A stretch of DNA of 7,409 nucleotides, from assembly GCA_026397575.1 (NCBI GenBank), contig JAPLUP010000353.1, forward strand, positions 1-7,409, written 5' to 3'. Positions 1 to 5,464 of the stretch are shown here, one piece after another (position 1 is the stretch's first letter; every line of letters starts with the position of its first letter). The translations under genes were made by a program, and so were the position numbers. The notes beneath the pieces were generated by a model. The model was not told the DNA's origin. It was given only the letters and a program-made list of their open reading frames with translations, and did not search any database. This DNA is from Candidatus Zixiibacteriota bacterium. Its GTDB lineage: Bacteria; Zixibacteria; MSB-5A5; CAIYYT01.

Positions 1-2
1 TC

Positions 3-779
3 GAGATCGCCTTGGAGCATACCGAGAAGACCCCGCGAGAACTGGCTTGGCAGATCACTGATCAGCGCGGATACTTTATCTCGGAGTCGACAGTCTACCG
101 GATATTGAAGGCCAACGATCTGATTGCCAGTCCGGCGTTTATGGTCCTGACTGCTCGGGACAAGTTTGTTCAGCCGACGACACGGATCCACGAACTCTGG
201 CAGACCGACTTCACTTACCTGAAGGTGGTTCACTGGGGTTGGTACTTTCTCTCGACGGTGTTGGATGACTATTCGCGTTATATTCTGGCATGGCGGCTCT
301 GTCCGGGGATGGCGACCAGCGACGTGAAGGAGACGGTTGAAGACGCCATTGCTGTTTCCGGCGTGGGAGATGCTCGGGTGGTCTCTCGGCCCCGACTGCT
401 ATCAGATAACGGCCCCTGTTACATCTCGGGGGAACTCAAGAGCTACCTCTCCGGCCAAGACATTGGCCATGTTCGCTGCAAACCGTTTCATCCGATGACC
501 CAGGGAAAGATCGAACGTTATCACCGCTCAATGAAAAACATCATCCTGCTGGAGCACTACTACTCGCCGGAGGAACTGCGAACCCGAATCGGCGCCTTCG
601 TCGATTACTACAACAACGAGCGCTACCACGAATCGCTCAACAACGTCACACCGGCGGATGTCTACTTTGCACGGAATCTGGAGATCTTGGAAAGAAGAAA
701 GCCGATCAAACAACGAACTCTAAAACTGAGGAGGAAGCACTACCGAAAGATGATTGCCAACGCTCAAACCGTATACTAA
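3..779 (+). CDS. IS3-family transposase (OrfB, DDE integrase core), 5'-truncated by the window
   Basis: This enzyme cuts and joins DNA at the element ends during transposition. The frame is already open at base 3 (reading E-I-A before the TTG at 12), so the true start lies upstream, probably through OrfA-OrfB frameshifting as is usual in IS3. Counting from the TTG at 12, residues 8-37 are the end of the HTH_21 region (ESTVYRILK). The rve catalytic core follows: D66 in WQTDFTYL, D132 in SDNGP and E168 in GKIERYHR. The 35 residues between the second D and E are the classic D,D(35)E signature. The tail has the usual YYNNERYHESLNNVTPADVY motif and a basic C-terminus. No frameshift or internal stop is seen, so this part could be active. 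Confident as IS3 family; the subgroup is not assigned. Confidence 0.95.
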   Translation, partial: EIALEHTEKTPRELAWQITDQRGYFISESTVYRILKANDLIASPAFMVLTARDKFVQPTTRIHELWQTDFTYLKVVHWGWYFLSTVLDDYSRYILAWRLCPGMATSDVKETVEDAIAVSGVGDARVVSRPRLLSDNGPCYISGELKSYLSGQDIGHVRCKPFHPMTQGKIERYHRSMKNIILLEHYYSPEELRTRIGAFVDYYNNERYHESLNNVTPADVYFARNLEILERRKPIKQRTLKLRRKHYRKMIANAQTVY

Positions 780-791
780 CTTTCACCACCT

Positions 792-819
792 CGTGTCTAA
801 ATTGGTTTGACGACGTACA
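792..819 (+). repeat. Putative right terminal inverted repeat of the IS3 element
   Basis: This is a short non-coding tail between the transposase stop and unrelated flanking sequence. Read inward on the minus strand it begins TGTACGTCGTCAAACC, with the TG terminus typical of IS3 ends. The matching left repeat is not in the window, so this is an inference from position and terminal bases only. Confidence 0.35.
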
Positions 820-903
820 ATCAAACTCACCTGTCGCCCCATCTTCCGTAAACTCTTTGCCCTCTAATATACCCCACATAATAATCCACGATCAACAAAA
901 ACC

Positions 904-1443
904 TCATTTTGCAACAGTCCCTTGATAGGCAGCAAACACTACTGTAGCGCAGAGGACGCCGACAAGTGCCCCAGCCAACGCATCGAACGGATAGTGCACA
1001 CCAACTGCGATGCGCGAGTAAGAGACGATCGCTGCAATCGTCATGTACAACCAGACTTTTCGGCGATAGGAAAGCGAAATCAGAGTAGCTATCGCAAAGG
1101 AGTTGGCGGCATGCGAAGACGGAAACGACAGCCCTTGCGAGCAAGCAACCAGCAGATGAACGTCCGGAATAATATGGCAAGGGCGCACTCTTGCGACCAT
1201 AGGTTTGATCAGATGCGAGGAAACCTGATCGGAGAGCACGACGGCGACTACACAAAGCAGCGCCGCGACACGCCCGTGTTTTTTGCCAAAGATTAGCAGC
1301 AAGACGATAATGATCAAAAAGACTACGCGAAGTACCCAATCGTTGGTGACAATCGGCATCAACCTGTCGAAGACCGAGTTAGCCAGAGCATTATTGAAGA
1401 AGAGAAACAATTGGGTGTCGAGCTTGACCAGCCAGTCAATCAT
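904..1443 (-). CDS. PAP2-superfamily membrane phosphatase (undecaprenyl-diphosphatase-like)
   Basis: A 179-residue integral membrane phosphatase with all three PAP2 signature motifs. Motif 1 is KPMVARVRP (K80, R87, P88), motif 2 is PSSH (108-111), and motif 3 is SRIAVGVHYPFD (S143, R144, H150, D154). H111 and H150 are the expected catalytic histidines. Hydrophobic helices lie near 40-53, 58-70, 113-126, 132-144 and 155-171. Size and motif spacing fit BcrC/YbjG-like enzymes that recycle undecaprenyl diphosphate for cell-wall synthesis, but other lipid phosphates are possible substrates. The ATG lies inside the yigZ stop (ATGA overlap, 1440-1443), and a GGAG at 1451-1454 sits 7 nt upstream, so translation is probably coupled. 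It is the last gene of the dprA operon. No convincing terminator is seen in 820-903, where the IS3 element begins. Confidence 0.92.
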   Translation of the reverse strand: MIDWLVKLDTQLFLFFNNALANSVFDRLMPIVTNDWVLRVVFLIIIVLLLIFGKKHGRVAALLCVVAVVLSDQVSSHLIKPMVARVRPCHIIPDVHLLVACSQGLSFPSSHAANSFAIATLISLSYRRKVWLYMTIAAIVSYSRIAVGVHYPFDALAGALVGVLCATVVFAAYQGTVAK

Positions 1444-2060
1444 GCGCCCGCTCCAATATATTCGACGATAGCTTTGCCATGAGTTCGATCGATAACCGCC
1501 AGACGAAATTGCTCAAAGAGTCCCAGGCGGATTGTCGCGATCAATTCCACTTGCTCACCGTAGTGTGTTTCGATCGGCTTCAGATTGAAATCAGACATTA
1601 CTCTCATTACGGCGGAAACCTGCTCATGCGCGAAGATCAGTTTGCAGGTTTGCATCAGAAAGTATTCGACAACCTTAGCCTGATCCAGTGCCGCGTTTGC
1701 CGCCTCACGATAGGCACGACCAAGTCCTCCGGTACCCAACTTGACGCCCCCAAAATAGCGGGTTACCACGACCAGAATATCGGTGAGTTTCCGCGACTGG
1801 ATGGTTTCATAAATCTGCTTGCCAGCCGTGCCGGAAGGTTCGCCATCATCAGAAAAACGAAAAACGGTATCCAAGCCACTGCCGGTGGCATAAGCAAAAC
1901 AATTGTGCGTGGCGTCATAGTATTTCTTCTGAAGAAGATGATATTCCTCCTCTGCGGCAGTCTTGGACGACACGGGCATTGCCGTACCGATGAACCTTGA
2001 CCGCTCGATCTTGATTTCCGCCTGGACGCAGGCGGCTATCGTGAAATAATTGTCAATCAA
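1440..2060 (-). CDS. yigZ: YigZ/IMPACT-family (UPF0029) protein
   Basis: A 206-residue member of the IMPACT family, which has an N-terminal ribosomal S5 domain 2-like fold and a C-terminal ferredoxin-like domain. Conserved motifs are DATHNCFAY (49-57), FSDDGEPSGTAGK (69-81) and VVVTRYFGGVKLGTGGLGRAY (97-117), the last being the family hallmark. The C-terminal domain spans about 137-202. The eukaryotic homologue IMPACT regulates Gcn2; the bacterial role is not well settled. The start is a TTG at 2058-2060: an in-frame stop at 2085-2087 leaves no ATG or GTG upstream, and a later start would cut conserved sequence. The start overlaps the upstream 75-residue gene by 8 bp and the stop overlaps the PAP2 start by 4 bp, so expression is probably by translational coupling. 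No strong ribosome binding site is visible. Confidence 0.93.
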   Translation of the reverse strand: MIDNYFTIAACVQAEIKIERSRFIGTAMPVSSKTAAEEEYHLLQKKYYDATHNCFAYATGSGLDTVFRFSDDGEPSGTAGKQIYETIQSRKLTDILVVVTRYFGGVKLGTGGLGRAYREAANAALDQAKVVEYFLMQTCKLIFAHEQVSAVMRVMSDFNLKPIETHYGEQVELIATIRLGLFEQFRLAVIDRTHGKAIVEYIGAGA

Positions 2061-2280
2061 TGTGCTTGGGCCGGATGAATTGATCTATTACTCGTTGCAG
2101 TCGGCTCTGATAGATTAGATCAAATGTCTGCATCTTGTCGGGCAAGAGCAACCGCGCTTGGTTGCGGACGCGTTGAACTATGAGTTCTGCTTCGGGAAGC
2201 GTGGCATCACCTGACGTTAGCCGAAACACCGCCTCATCGACAATCTGCTTCAACACTTTCACCCGAGTTTCGTGATCCAT
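2053..2280 (-). CDS. Small hypothetical protein of 75 residues in the dprA operon
   Basis: I do not recognise this family. It begins with ATG 5 bp after the dprA stop and ends with a TGA that overlaps the yigZ start by 8 bp. This packing is strong evidence that it is a real gene. The protein has no signal peptide, membrane segment or cysteines, and only one proline in its first 45 residues. It is rich in charged and aliphatic residues (for example VKVLKQIVDEAVFRL and LIVQRVRNQARLLL). This suggests a small helical cytoplasmic protein, perhaps a helical bundle or dimer. No Shine-Dalgarno is visible before the ATG, so translation is likely coupled to dprA. Function unknown. Confidence 0.75.
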   Translation of the reverse strand: MDHETRVKVLKQIVDEAVFRLTSGDATLPEAELIVQRVRNQARLLLPDKMQTFDLIYQSRLQRVIDQFIRPKHID

Positions 2281-2285
2281 CGCGT

Positions 2286-3185
2286 CTATACCATGTATTG
2301 CAGTACCATTTTCCAGTCGTCCTCGTTTGCGAGCTGTACTGCACCTACGTTGTTGGTTGCGGCCCCTTTGCGGTTAGGATTGAAACAAGTGAACAACGTC
2401 TTGCCTTGGCGCAAGGTTTCGGTGATCGCATCGGCAGTGCCGCCGGAATCGGCCGTTGTTTCCACCACAATCACCGATCTGGCCAGCCCGACGATCAATC
2501 GATTGCGAGCCATCAGCCGCCCGACCGAGACCTCTGTGTCCGGCGGATACTCCGACAATAGCAAACCCTGCTTGGCGATATTGTCAGCCAAGGCCATATT
2601 TTCAGGAGGATAGATGTCATCAAAACCGCAGCCGAGGACAGCAATTGTTTTGCCGCCACCCTTCAGTGAACCAAGATGAGCGCCGCTGTCGATTCCCCGT
2701 GCCAGGCCGGAGACAACAATCGCACCTGTGGCCGAGATCATTTTTCCCAGCCTGACTGCCTCAGCGATACCCGCGCTGCTGGCTGCATGAGAGCCGACAA
2801 TTGCCACACAGTTGCCGCGCAAAGCATCGAAGTCACCTTTCCAGTAGAACAATGGTGGTGGGGCGGCAATCGCCAGCAACGTCTCTGGGTAGTCCAGATG
2901 AAAAACGGTGGTCAGTTCAATACCACGCTCATGAAGCTTCGACTGCCGCTTGCGGATAAACGGCGCATTTTCCATCGAGGCGCGGATTTGTTCTTCGCGC
3001 TCTGCCGACATCCTCGGCAGTTCAGCGATCTCTCCGGGCAGCGATTCAAATATCTTTTCCACCTTCTCAAAATGCGTCATCAGAAGCTGGAAAGTCCGCG
3101 GTCCAACGCCGGCATACTCGCGCAAGGCGACTAGCGCTATGTCCTGATCTGTTGGTTTTATAGCCTGCTCCTTCCGGCTAAGCAC
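2286..3185 (-). CDS. dprA: DNA-processing protein DprA (Smf)
   Basis: DprA binds incoming single-stranded DNA and loads RecA during natural transformation. The reading frame is open from a TTG at 3275 (329 codons); residues are numbered from there. A helix-hairpin-helix-like start (REYAGVGPRTFQLLMTHF, 52-69) is followed by the Rossmann-like core: VAIVGSHAASSAG (157-169), SGLARGIDSGAH (189-200), AVLGCGFDDIYPPEN (212-226), LLLSEYPP (238-245), ARNRLIVGLA (256-265) and VVETTADSGGTADA (270-283). It ends without the extra C-terminal winged helix found in some DprA proteins. The start is uncertain. The first 38 codons do not look like DprA and contain a possible TTGACA promoter box. I list the GTG at 3185. 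A perfect AAGGAG (3168-3173) lies 6 nt before an ATA codon at 3161, which would give a typical DprA N-terminus. It heads the four-gene minus-strand operon. Confidence 0.93.
   Translation of the reverse strand: MLSRKEQAIKPTDQDIALVALREYAGVGPRTFQLLMTHFEKVEKIFESLPGEIAELPRMSAEREEQIRASMENAPFIRKRQSKLHERGIELTTVFHLDYPETLLAIAAPPPLFYWKGDFDALRGNCVAIVGSHAASSAGIAEAVRLGKMISATGAIVVSGLARGIDSGAHLGSLKGGGKTIAVLGCGFDDIYPPENMALADNIAKQGLLLSEYPPDTEVSVGRLMARNRLIVGLARSVIVVETTADSGGTADAITETLRQGKTLFTCFNPNRKGAATNNVGAVQLANEDDWKMVLQYMV
3168..3173 (-). promoter_or_regulatory. Shine-Dalgarno AAGGAG that questions the dprA start
   Basis: On the minus strand AAGGAG is followed by CAGGCT and then the in-frame codon ATA (3159-3161). 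Spacing and match are ideal for a ribosome binding site, but no ATG, GTG or TTG follows at a proper distance. Either ATA is used as a rare start, the base was ATG and is mutated or misread, or the site is a chance match inside the coding region. Confidence 0.4.
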
Positions 3186-3231
3186 CCGACTTTTCGGAGA
3201 CCATTTGGGTGCTCCGAGTTGGTGCACGTCC

Positions 3232-3260
3232 AACTTACTCGAGATACCTGCAAGTGTCAA
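3232..3260 (-). promoter_or_regulatory. Possible sigma-70-type promoter for the dprA operon
   Basis: On the minus strand a perfect TTGACA -35 box (3255-3260) is followed, after 17 bp, by TAAGTT (3232-3237), a weak match to TATAAT. Transcription would start near 3225, upstream of the GTG at 3185 and the ATA at 3161 but downstream of the TTG at 3275. If real, it rules out the longest form of DprA. The weak -10 keeps this tentative. Confidence 0.35.
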
Positions 3261-3345
3261 GGGGGAGATACCCAAAGTCGATTCTGCTGGCTGTCGGCCA
3301 ATTTGTCCCAGTAACTATCCCGAGTTTCTTAGTTGTCAAGAAACC

Positions 3346-3411
3346 CGACAAATTCCGGTATTGTTTTGAAGATATTGCCGGACAATAGATTACATGCCTA
3401 AACTCAGGGAT
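3346..3411 (+). promoter_or_regulatory. Distal conserved block A upstream of the first PEP-CTERM gene
   Basis: Three sub-blocks occur here and again at 4438-4503 with exactly the same internal spacing: CGACAAATTCCGGTA (14 of 15 identical to the other copy), TTGAAGAT 20 bp from the block start (identical), and CAGGGAT 59 bp from the block start (identical). The DNA between them is poorly conserved, which points to selected protein-contact sites rather than mere recent duplication. It starts 194 bp upstream of the -24 box. CCGACA at 3345-3350 is the reverse complement of the TGTCGG that opens the proximal block. Confidence 0.6.
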
Positions 3412-3435
3412 AATACAAATCCGCCCTCAGTCAGA

Positions 3436-3464
3436 TGTCGGAATCATGTACATAATAGATTGAT
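3436..3464 (+). promoter_or_regulatory. Proximal conserved block A, candidate activator (enhancer) site
   Basis: Begins TGTCGGAATC and contains the palindrome ATGTACAT (3446-3453). It matches 22 of 29 bases with 4530-4558. Both copies begin exactly 104 bp before the TGG of the sigma-54 -24 box, about 130 bp upstream of the expected transcription start. This is where enhancer-binding activators of sigma-54 promoters usually bind. A PrsR-type regulator is the natural candidate, by inference only. Confidence 0.6.
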
Positions 3465-3509
3465 ATACTCCATGCTGTCTTGCGCAATTTCCTCTCCGAA
3501 GGTATTGTG

Positions 3510-3522
3510 AAGCAACCGATTA
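3510..3522 (+). promoter_or_regulatory. IHF-like site A
   Basis: AAGCAACCGATTA matches the IHF consensus WATCAANNNNTTR at every defined position except one (G for T). It lies between the putative enhancer block and the sigma-54 promoter, as expected for a DNA bend that brings the activator to polymerase. The equivalent site at 4604-4616 is at the same offset with the same single deviation. Confidence 0.5.
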
Positions 3523-3539
3523 CCTTTTCGTTCGGGTTT

Positions 3540-3555
3540 TGGTACGCTGTTTGCA
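3540..3555 (+). promoter_or_regulatory. Sigma-54 (RpoN) promoter of the first PEP-CTERM gene
   Basis: TGGTACG, then CTGT, then TTGCA: a full match to the -24/-12 consensus TGGYACG-N4-TTGCW, with the invariant GG and GC 10 bp apart. Transcription would start near 3566, leaving a leader of about 44 nt before the start codon at 3610. Confidence 0.8.
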
Positions 3556-3609
3556 ATGGCAATGGATGTCAATTTGGCAAGAAAGCATTAACACTACACT
3601 GGAGCAAAA

Positions 3610-4287
3610 GTGAAGAAAGTAGCCGCATTTTTTGCAATCGCTTTGGCGTTGACTGTCGCATTATACAGTAACGCCAGCGCGTTGACCGCCAGTCTGTACG
3701 ATCCTGGTAATTCCGGTATCAGCGCATTCAGTTTCGCGGAGTTCGGCGCGGATCTGTACTTCACTGAGGAGTGGACCGCTTCAAAGCGCGGGTTCATTCT
3801 TATCTATGGACTCGATCCTAATACCGTGTACACTGTTCATAAGAGTATCCTGAACAACACCGGCATTGACTGGACATTTTTCAGCAACGAACTCCTTGAC
3901 CCTTATGGCCAACCGGAAGACGATACCTATGACCCGCAGCCCTATCCCGGCTGGGTTCCGGCTGGCTGGTCGACGTCCAATGACAATGACGGTTTGAGCT
4001 TCGCTCAAGGTTTCGCGATTCCGAAGACCTCGATCTATTTCCGGCAAGTTCAGGTTGACGAGATCTCACACGCTCGCGACTTCATCGAATTCTATGATGG
4101 CACGGTATCTGGTACGGGTGTTCTTGAATGGCAGGAGTTTGGCCTGACCAATTCCGGGGGATCTGCCAATGAGCCTTTCTTGCTTGCTCAGCGTCCGAAC
4201 GAGCACTCCGTCGTCCCCGAGCCGGGTACGCTGATGCTGCTTGGCTCCGGACTGCTTGGCTTCGGCATTGCCCGACGCAGAAAATAG
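3610..4287 (+). CDS. PEP-CTERM sorting-domain protein 1 (exported, function unknown)
   Basis: A 225-residue secreted protein predicted to be handled by exosortase. The start is GTG at 3610, with GGAG at 3601-3604 five nt upstream. Residues 1-24 form a signal peptide (MKKVAAFFAI, hydrophobic run, NASA) with likely cleavage after SA. The middle, about 25-200, is an extracellular domain rich in aromatic and acidic residues without cysteines; I recognise no fold in it. A short stretch, YDPQPYPGWVPAGWS (107-121), is Pro/Trp-rich. The C-terminus has the complete sorting signal: VVPEPG (201-206), a hydrophobic helix (207-220) and the basic end ARRRK. The helix is normally cut off by exosortase as the protein is attached to exopolysaccharide or the outer surface. 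The gene is monocistronic, with a sigma-54 promoter upstream and a terminator 29 bp after the stop. The exosortase gene is not in the window. Confidence 0.88.
   Translation: MKKVAAFFAIALALTVALYSNASALTASLYDPGNSGISAFSFAEFGADLYFTEEWTASKRGFILIYGLDPNTVYTVHKSILNNTGIDWTFFSNELLDPYGQPEDDTYDPQPYPGWVPAGWSTSNDNDGLSFAQGFAIPKTSIYFRQVQVDEISHARDFIEFYDGTVSGTGVLEWQEFGLTNSGGSANEPFLLAQRPNEHSVVPEPGTLMLLGSGLLGFGIARRRK
4213..4253 (+). repeat. Near-identical PEP-CTERM tail repeat, copy 1
   Basis: These 41 bp encode the V-PEPGTLMLLGSGL part of the sorting tail. They match 5298-5338 with one mismatch: 32 identical bases, one C/T difference, then 8 identical bases. Sequences on either side diverge at once. This suggests exchange or recent spread of the tail as a DNA module. 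Confidence 0.85.
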
Positions 4288-4315
4288 TCTCCGTTCTAAC
4301 TAAAGAAGCTTTTGC

Positions 4316-4357
4316 GAGCTCCTTGACTAACACAAGTGTCAGGGAGCTTCTTTTTTT
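4316..4357 (+). terminator. Intrinsic terminator after PEP-CTERM gene 1
   Basis: AGCTCCTTGAC (4317-4327) pairs with GTCAGGGAGCT (4338-4348) through 11 bp with one G-U pair, around a 10-nt loop, followed by a T-rich run to 4357. This is a strong Rho-independent terminator for the plus strand and separates the two PEP-CTERM genes into independent transcripts. Confidence 0.9.
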
Positions 4358-4437
4358 GCGCCGCTTGGGGTCTTGGAAGAGACAAAGCTCATCGGGTGCC
4401 ACTCCTGTCAAGCAAACGCCCCGGCTGTAGTTAAAAT

Positions 4438-4503
4438 CGACAAAATCCGGTACGCTATTGAAGATGTTATAAAACAACGTGTTAGCCATTGAAAAGCAGG
4501 GAT
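4438..4503 (+). promoter_or_regulatory. Distal conserved block B upstream of the second PEP-CTERM gene
   Basis: Second copy of the block at 3346-3411: CGACAAAATCCGGTA, TTGAAGAT and CAGGGAT at the same relative offsets (0, 20 and 59). It starts 196 bp before the -24 box, 2 bp farther than copy A. The 2-bp difference falls between this block and the TGTCGG block. Confidence 0.6.
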
Positions 4504-4529
4504 TCAGCATCTAGTCTGGGACAGGGGCG

Positions 4530-4558
4530 TGTCGGGATTGCGTACATTATGGATTTAT
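4530..4558 (+). promoter_or_regulatory. Proximal conserved block B, candidate activator (enhancer) site
   Basis: Second copy of the block at 3436-3464, opening TGTCGGGATT and containing GTACATTATGGATT. It starts 104 bp before the -24 box, exactly as in copy A. The ATGTACAT palindrome of copy A reads GCGTACAT here. Confidence 0.6.
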
Positions 4559-4603
4559 TGAATCTATAATATCCGTTTCCGTGATGAATCGCAAATCGTT
4601 GAT

Positions 4604-4616
4604 AAGCAATGGATTA
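4604..4616 (+). promoter_or_regulatory. IHF-like site B
   Basis: AAGCAATGGATTA fits WATCAANNNNTTR with one deviation, at the same offset from the promoter as the site at 3510-3522. The four consensus-free positions differ partly between the copies while the defined ones are kept, which supports a real site. Confidence 0.5.
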
Positions 4617-4633
4617 GAAGTGCTACCCGAGTT

Positions 4634-4649
4634 TGGCACGTAAATTGAT
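4634..4649 (+). promoter_or_regulatory. Sigma-54-like promoter of the second PEP-CTERM gene, weak -12 box
   Basis: TGGCACG (a perfect -24 box), then TAAA, then TTGAT. The -12 box has GA where GC is expected, so the promoter may be weaker than the one at 3540. Its position relative to the upstream blocks matches copy A, which is the main support. The leader would be about 68 nt. Confidence 0.6.
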
Positions 4650-4717
4650 ACAATATAGGTTGACTATGTAAGTCTGCCTTGAGTATTGAGGCGGGAAAAA
4701 TTAACTGAAACTTTCTT

Positions 4718-4723
4718 AGGAGG
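4718..4723 (+). promoter_or_regulatory. Ribosome binding site AGGAGG deciding the start of PEP-CTERM gene 2
   Basis: A perfect AGGAGG lies 4 nt before the ATG at 4728. The frame is open from a TTG at 4686, but that would put 14 polar residues before a normal signal peptide. The ATG is clearly the start. Confidence 0.85.
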
Positions 4724-4727
4724 AAAA

Positions 4728-5372
4728 ATGGCGAAATTCTACAAACTGGTGCTTGCTGTGGGATTGGTTCTGGCGCTTGCCAGCCCCAGCTTTGCATGGA
4801 ATCTCAACTTCGAGTGGGGTCTTGGCAATGATGCTGGTAACGTGGCTTCTGGAGTTCCGGGCCTGCAGTTCACCACTACGGACGGTCTCGACTGGAAGTA
4901 CGGTGATGCGACCACCAATGCCTACAACGTACAAAACCAGTTCGCCCAGTCGTGGGGCGGTGCCTGGTTCTACATGGAAGATTATGTATTCACTTGGTTA
5001 GGCACGACTCAGGGCTCTGGCAGAATCGACTTCCTCAATCAGGACGGAACCTTCTTCAAGACCGGTTATTGCTCTGCCAGCAGTTTCTATTTGGAAGCCT
5101 ACGATGCCGCCGGCAATCTGCTTGATTCGCAAGCTGGTCTGTCCAACTACACGTCGAACGATCAGACTCCGGGTACAGGCCTTGATTACCTTCAGGTCAG
5201 CGGCAGCAACATAGCTTATGTGCTGATGCATGACACAGGTAACCAATGGCTTGCCGACAATATGTCTGGCGACGCCACCGGCGTGAATCCGCCGGGCGTC
5301 CCCGAGCCGGGTACGCTGATGCTGCTTGGTTCCGGACTAGTCAGTCTGGGATTCTTCCGTCGCAAGAGATAA
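4728..5372 (+). CDS. PEP-CTERM sorting-domain protein 2 (exported, probable beta-sandwich)
   Basis: A 214-residue exported protein. Residues 1-23 are a clear signal peptide (MAKFYKLVLAVGLVLALASP then SFA), with cleavage before WN. The mature part (24-187) is rich in Gly, Asn, Asp, Tyr and Trp. It ends with strands of the type LQVSGSNIAYVLMHDTGNQWLADNM (155-179). The W-x-x-DN feature is common in jelly-roll or lectin-like domains of PEP-CTERM proteins, so a carbohydrate- or matrix-associated role is plausible but unproven. The tail is complete: VPEPG (191-195), hydrophobic helix (196-210), RRKR end. A single cysteine (C114) is present in the body. Apart from the tail it does not resemble PEP-CTERM protein 1. 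It has its own sigma-54-like promoter and terminator. Confidence 0.9.
   Translation: MAKFYKLVLAVGLVLALASPSFAWNLNFEWGLGNDAGNVASGVPGLQFTTTDGLDWKYGDATTNAYNVQNQFAQSWGGAWFYMEDYVFTWLGTTQGSGRIDFLNQDGTFFKTGYCSASSFYLEAYDAAGNLLDSQAGLSNYTSNDQTPGTGLDYLQVSGSNIAYVLMHDTGNQWLADNMSGDATGVNPPGVPEPGTLMLLGSGLVSLGFFRRKR
5298..5338 (+). repeat. Near-identical PEP-CTERM tail repeat, copy 2
   Basis: Partner of 4213-4253, 40 of 41 bases identical, in the same reading frame relative to the PEP motif. The codons after it (VSLGFF against LGFGIA) are unrelated in sequence. Confidence 0.85.
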
Positions 5373-5397
5373 CCGAAAATATCTTTTCGCAGATAAG

Positions 5398-5441
5398 AAA
5401 ACCTCCGGTCGGCGTCATGCTGTCGGGGGTTTTCCTTTTTT
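5398..5441 (+). terminator. Intrinsic terminator after PEP-CTERM gene 2
   Basis: AAAACCTCCG (5398-5407) pairs with CGGGGGTTTT (5424-5433) through 10 bp with one G-U pair and a 16-nt loop. TTTTTT follows at 5436-5441. The A-rich left arm could also act on minus-strand transcripts leaving the MEMO1-family gene, which ends 24 bp away, so it may be bidirectional. Confidence 0.85.
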
Positions 5442-5464
5442 GGGGAGAGGATGGCGGGTCAGAC

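Larger units (their letters stand above)
1..819 (+). mobile_element. IS3-family insertion sequence, 3' part only
   Basis: The window opens inside this element. It holds nearly all of the second reading frame (DDE transposase, ending at 779) and about 40 bp of non-coding tail. The probable right end lies near 819, where the plus strand reads GACGTACA. Its reverse complement starts TGTACGTC, which fits the TG...CA outer ends usual for IS3 elements. The left end, orfA and any target duplication are outside the window, so the exact boundary is inferred. The element sits just past the 3' end of the PAP2 gene and is transcribed towards it. Confidence 0.75.

Noticed and set aside
922..1296. Plus-strand open frame over the PAP2 gene, and similar long antisense frames over dprA, yigZ and the MEMO1-family gene
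   Set aside because: These are shadows of well-supported genes on the other strand; their translations have no recognisable features.
3276..3345. Extra TGTC-containing words (CTGTCGGCC at 3291, TTGTCAAG at 3333) as further activator sites
   Set aside because: They are not conserved in position in the second control region; the TGTCAAG match upstream of gene 2 is shifted by 20 bp, so it is not counted.
4510..4528. TCTGGGACAGG upstream of PEP-CTERM gene 2 equals part of the IS630 right inverted repeat
   Set aside because: Only 11 bases match, no paired end is nearby, and the surrounding DNA aligns with the control region of gene 1. It could be an old IS scar but is close to chance.
4565..4570. 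TATAAT upstream of PEP-CTERM gene 2 as a sigma-70 -10 box
   Set aside because: No acceptable -35 box at 16-18 bp upstream, and it would give a leader of about 150 nt; the sigma-54-like site has better positional support.
4686..4727. TTG at 4686 as the start of PEP-CTERM gene 2
   Set aside because: It adds 14 polar residues before the signal peptide and has no ribosome binding site, whereas AGGAGG precedes the ATG at 4728.
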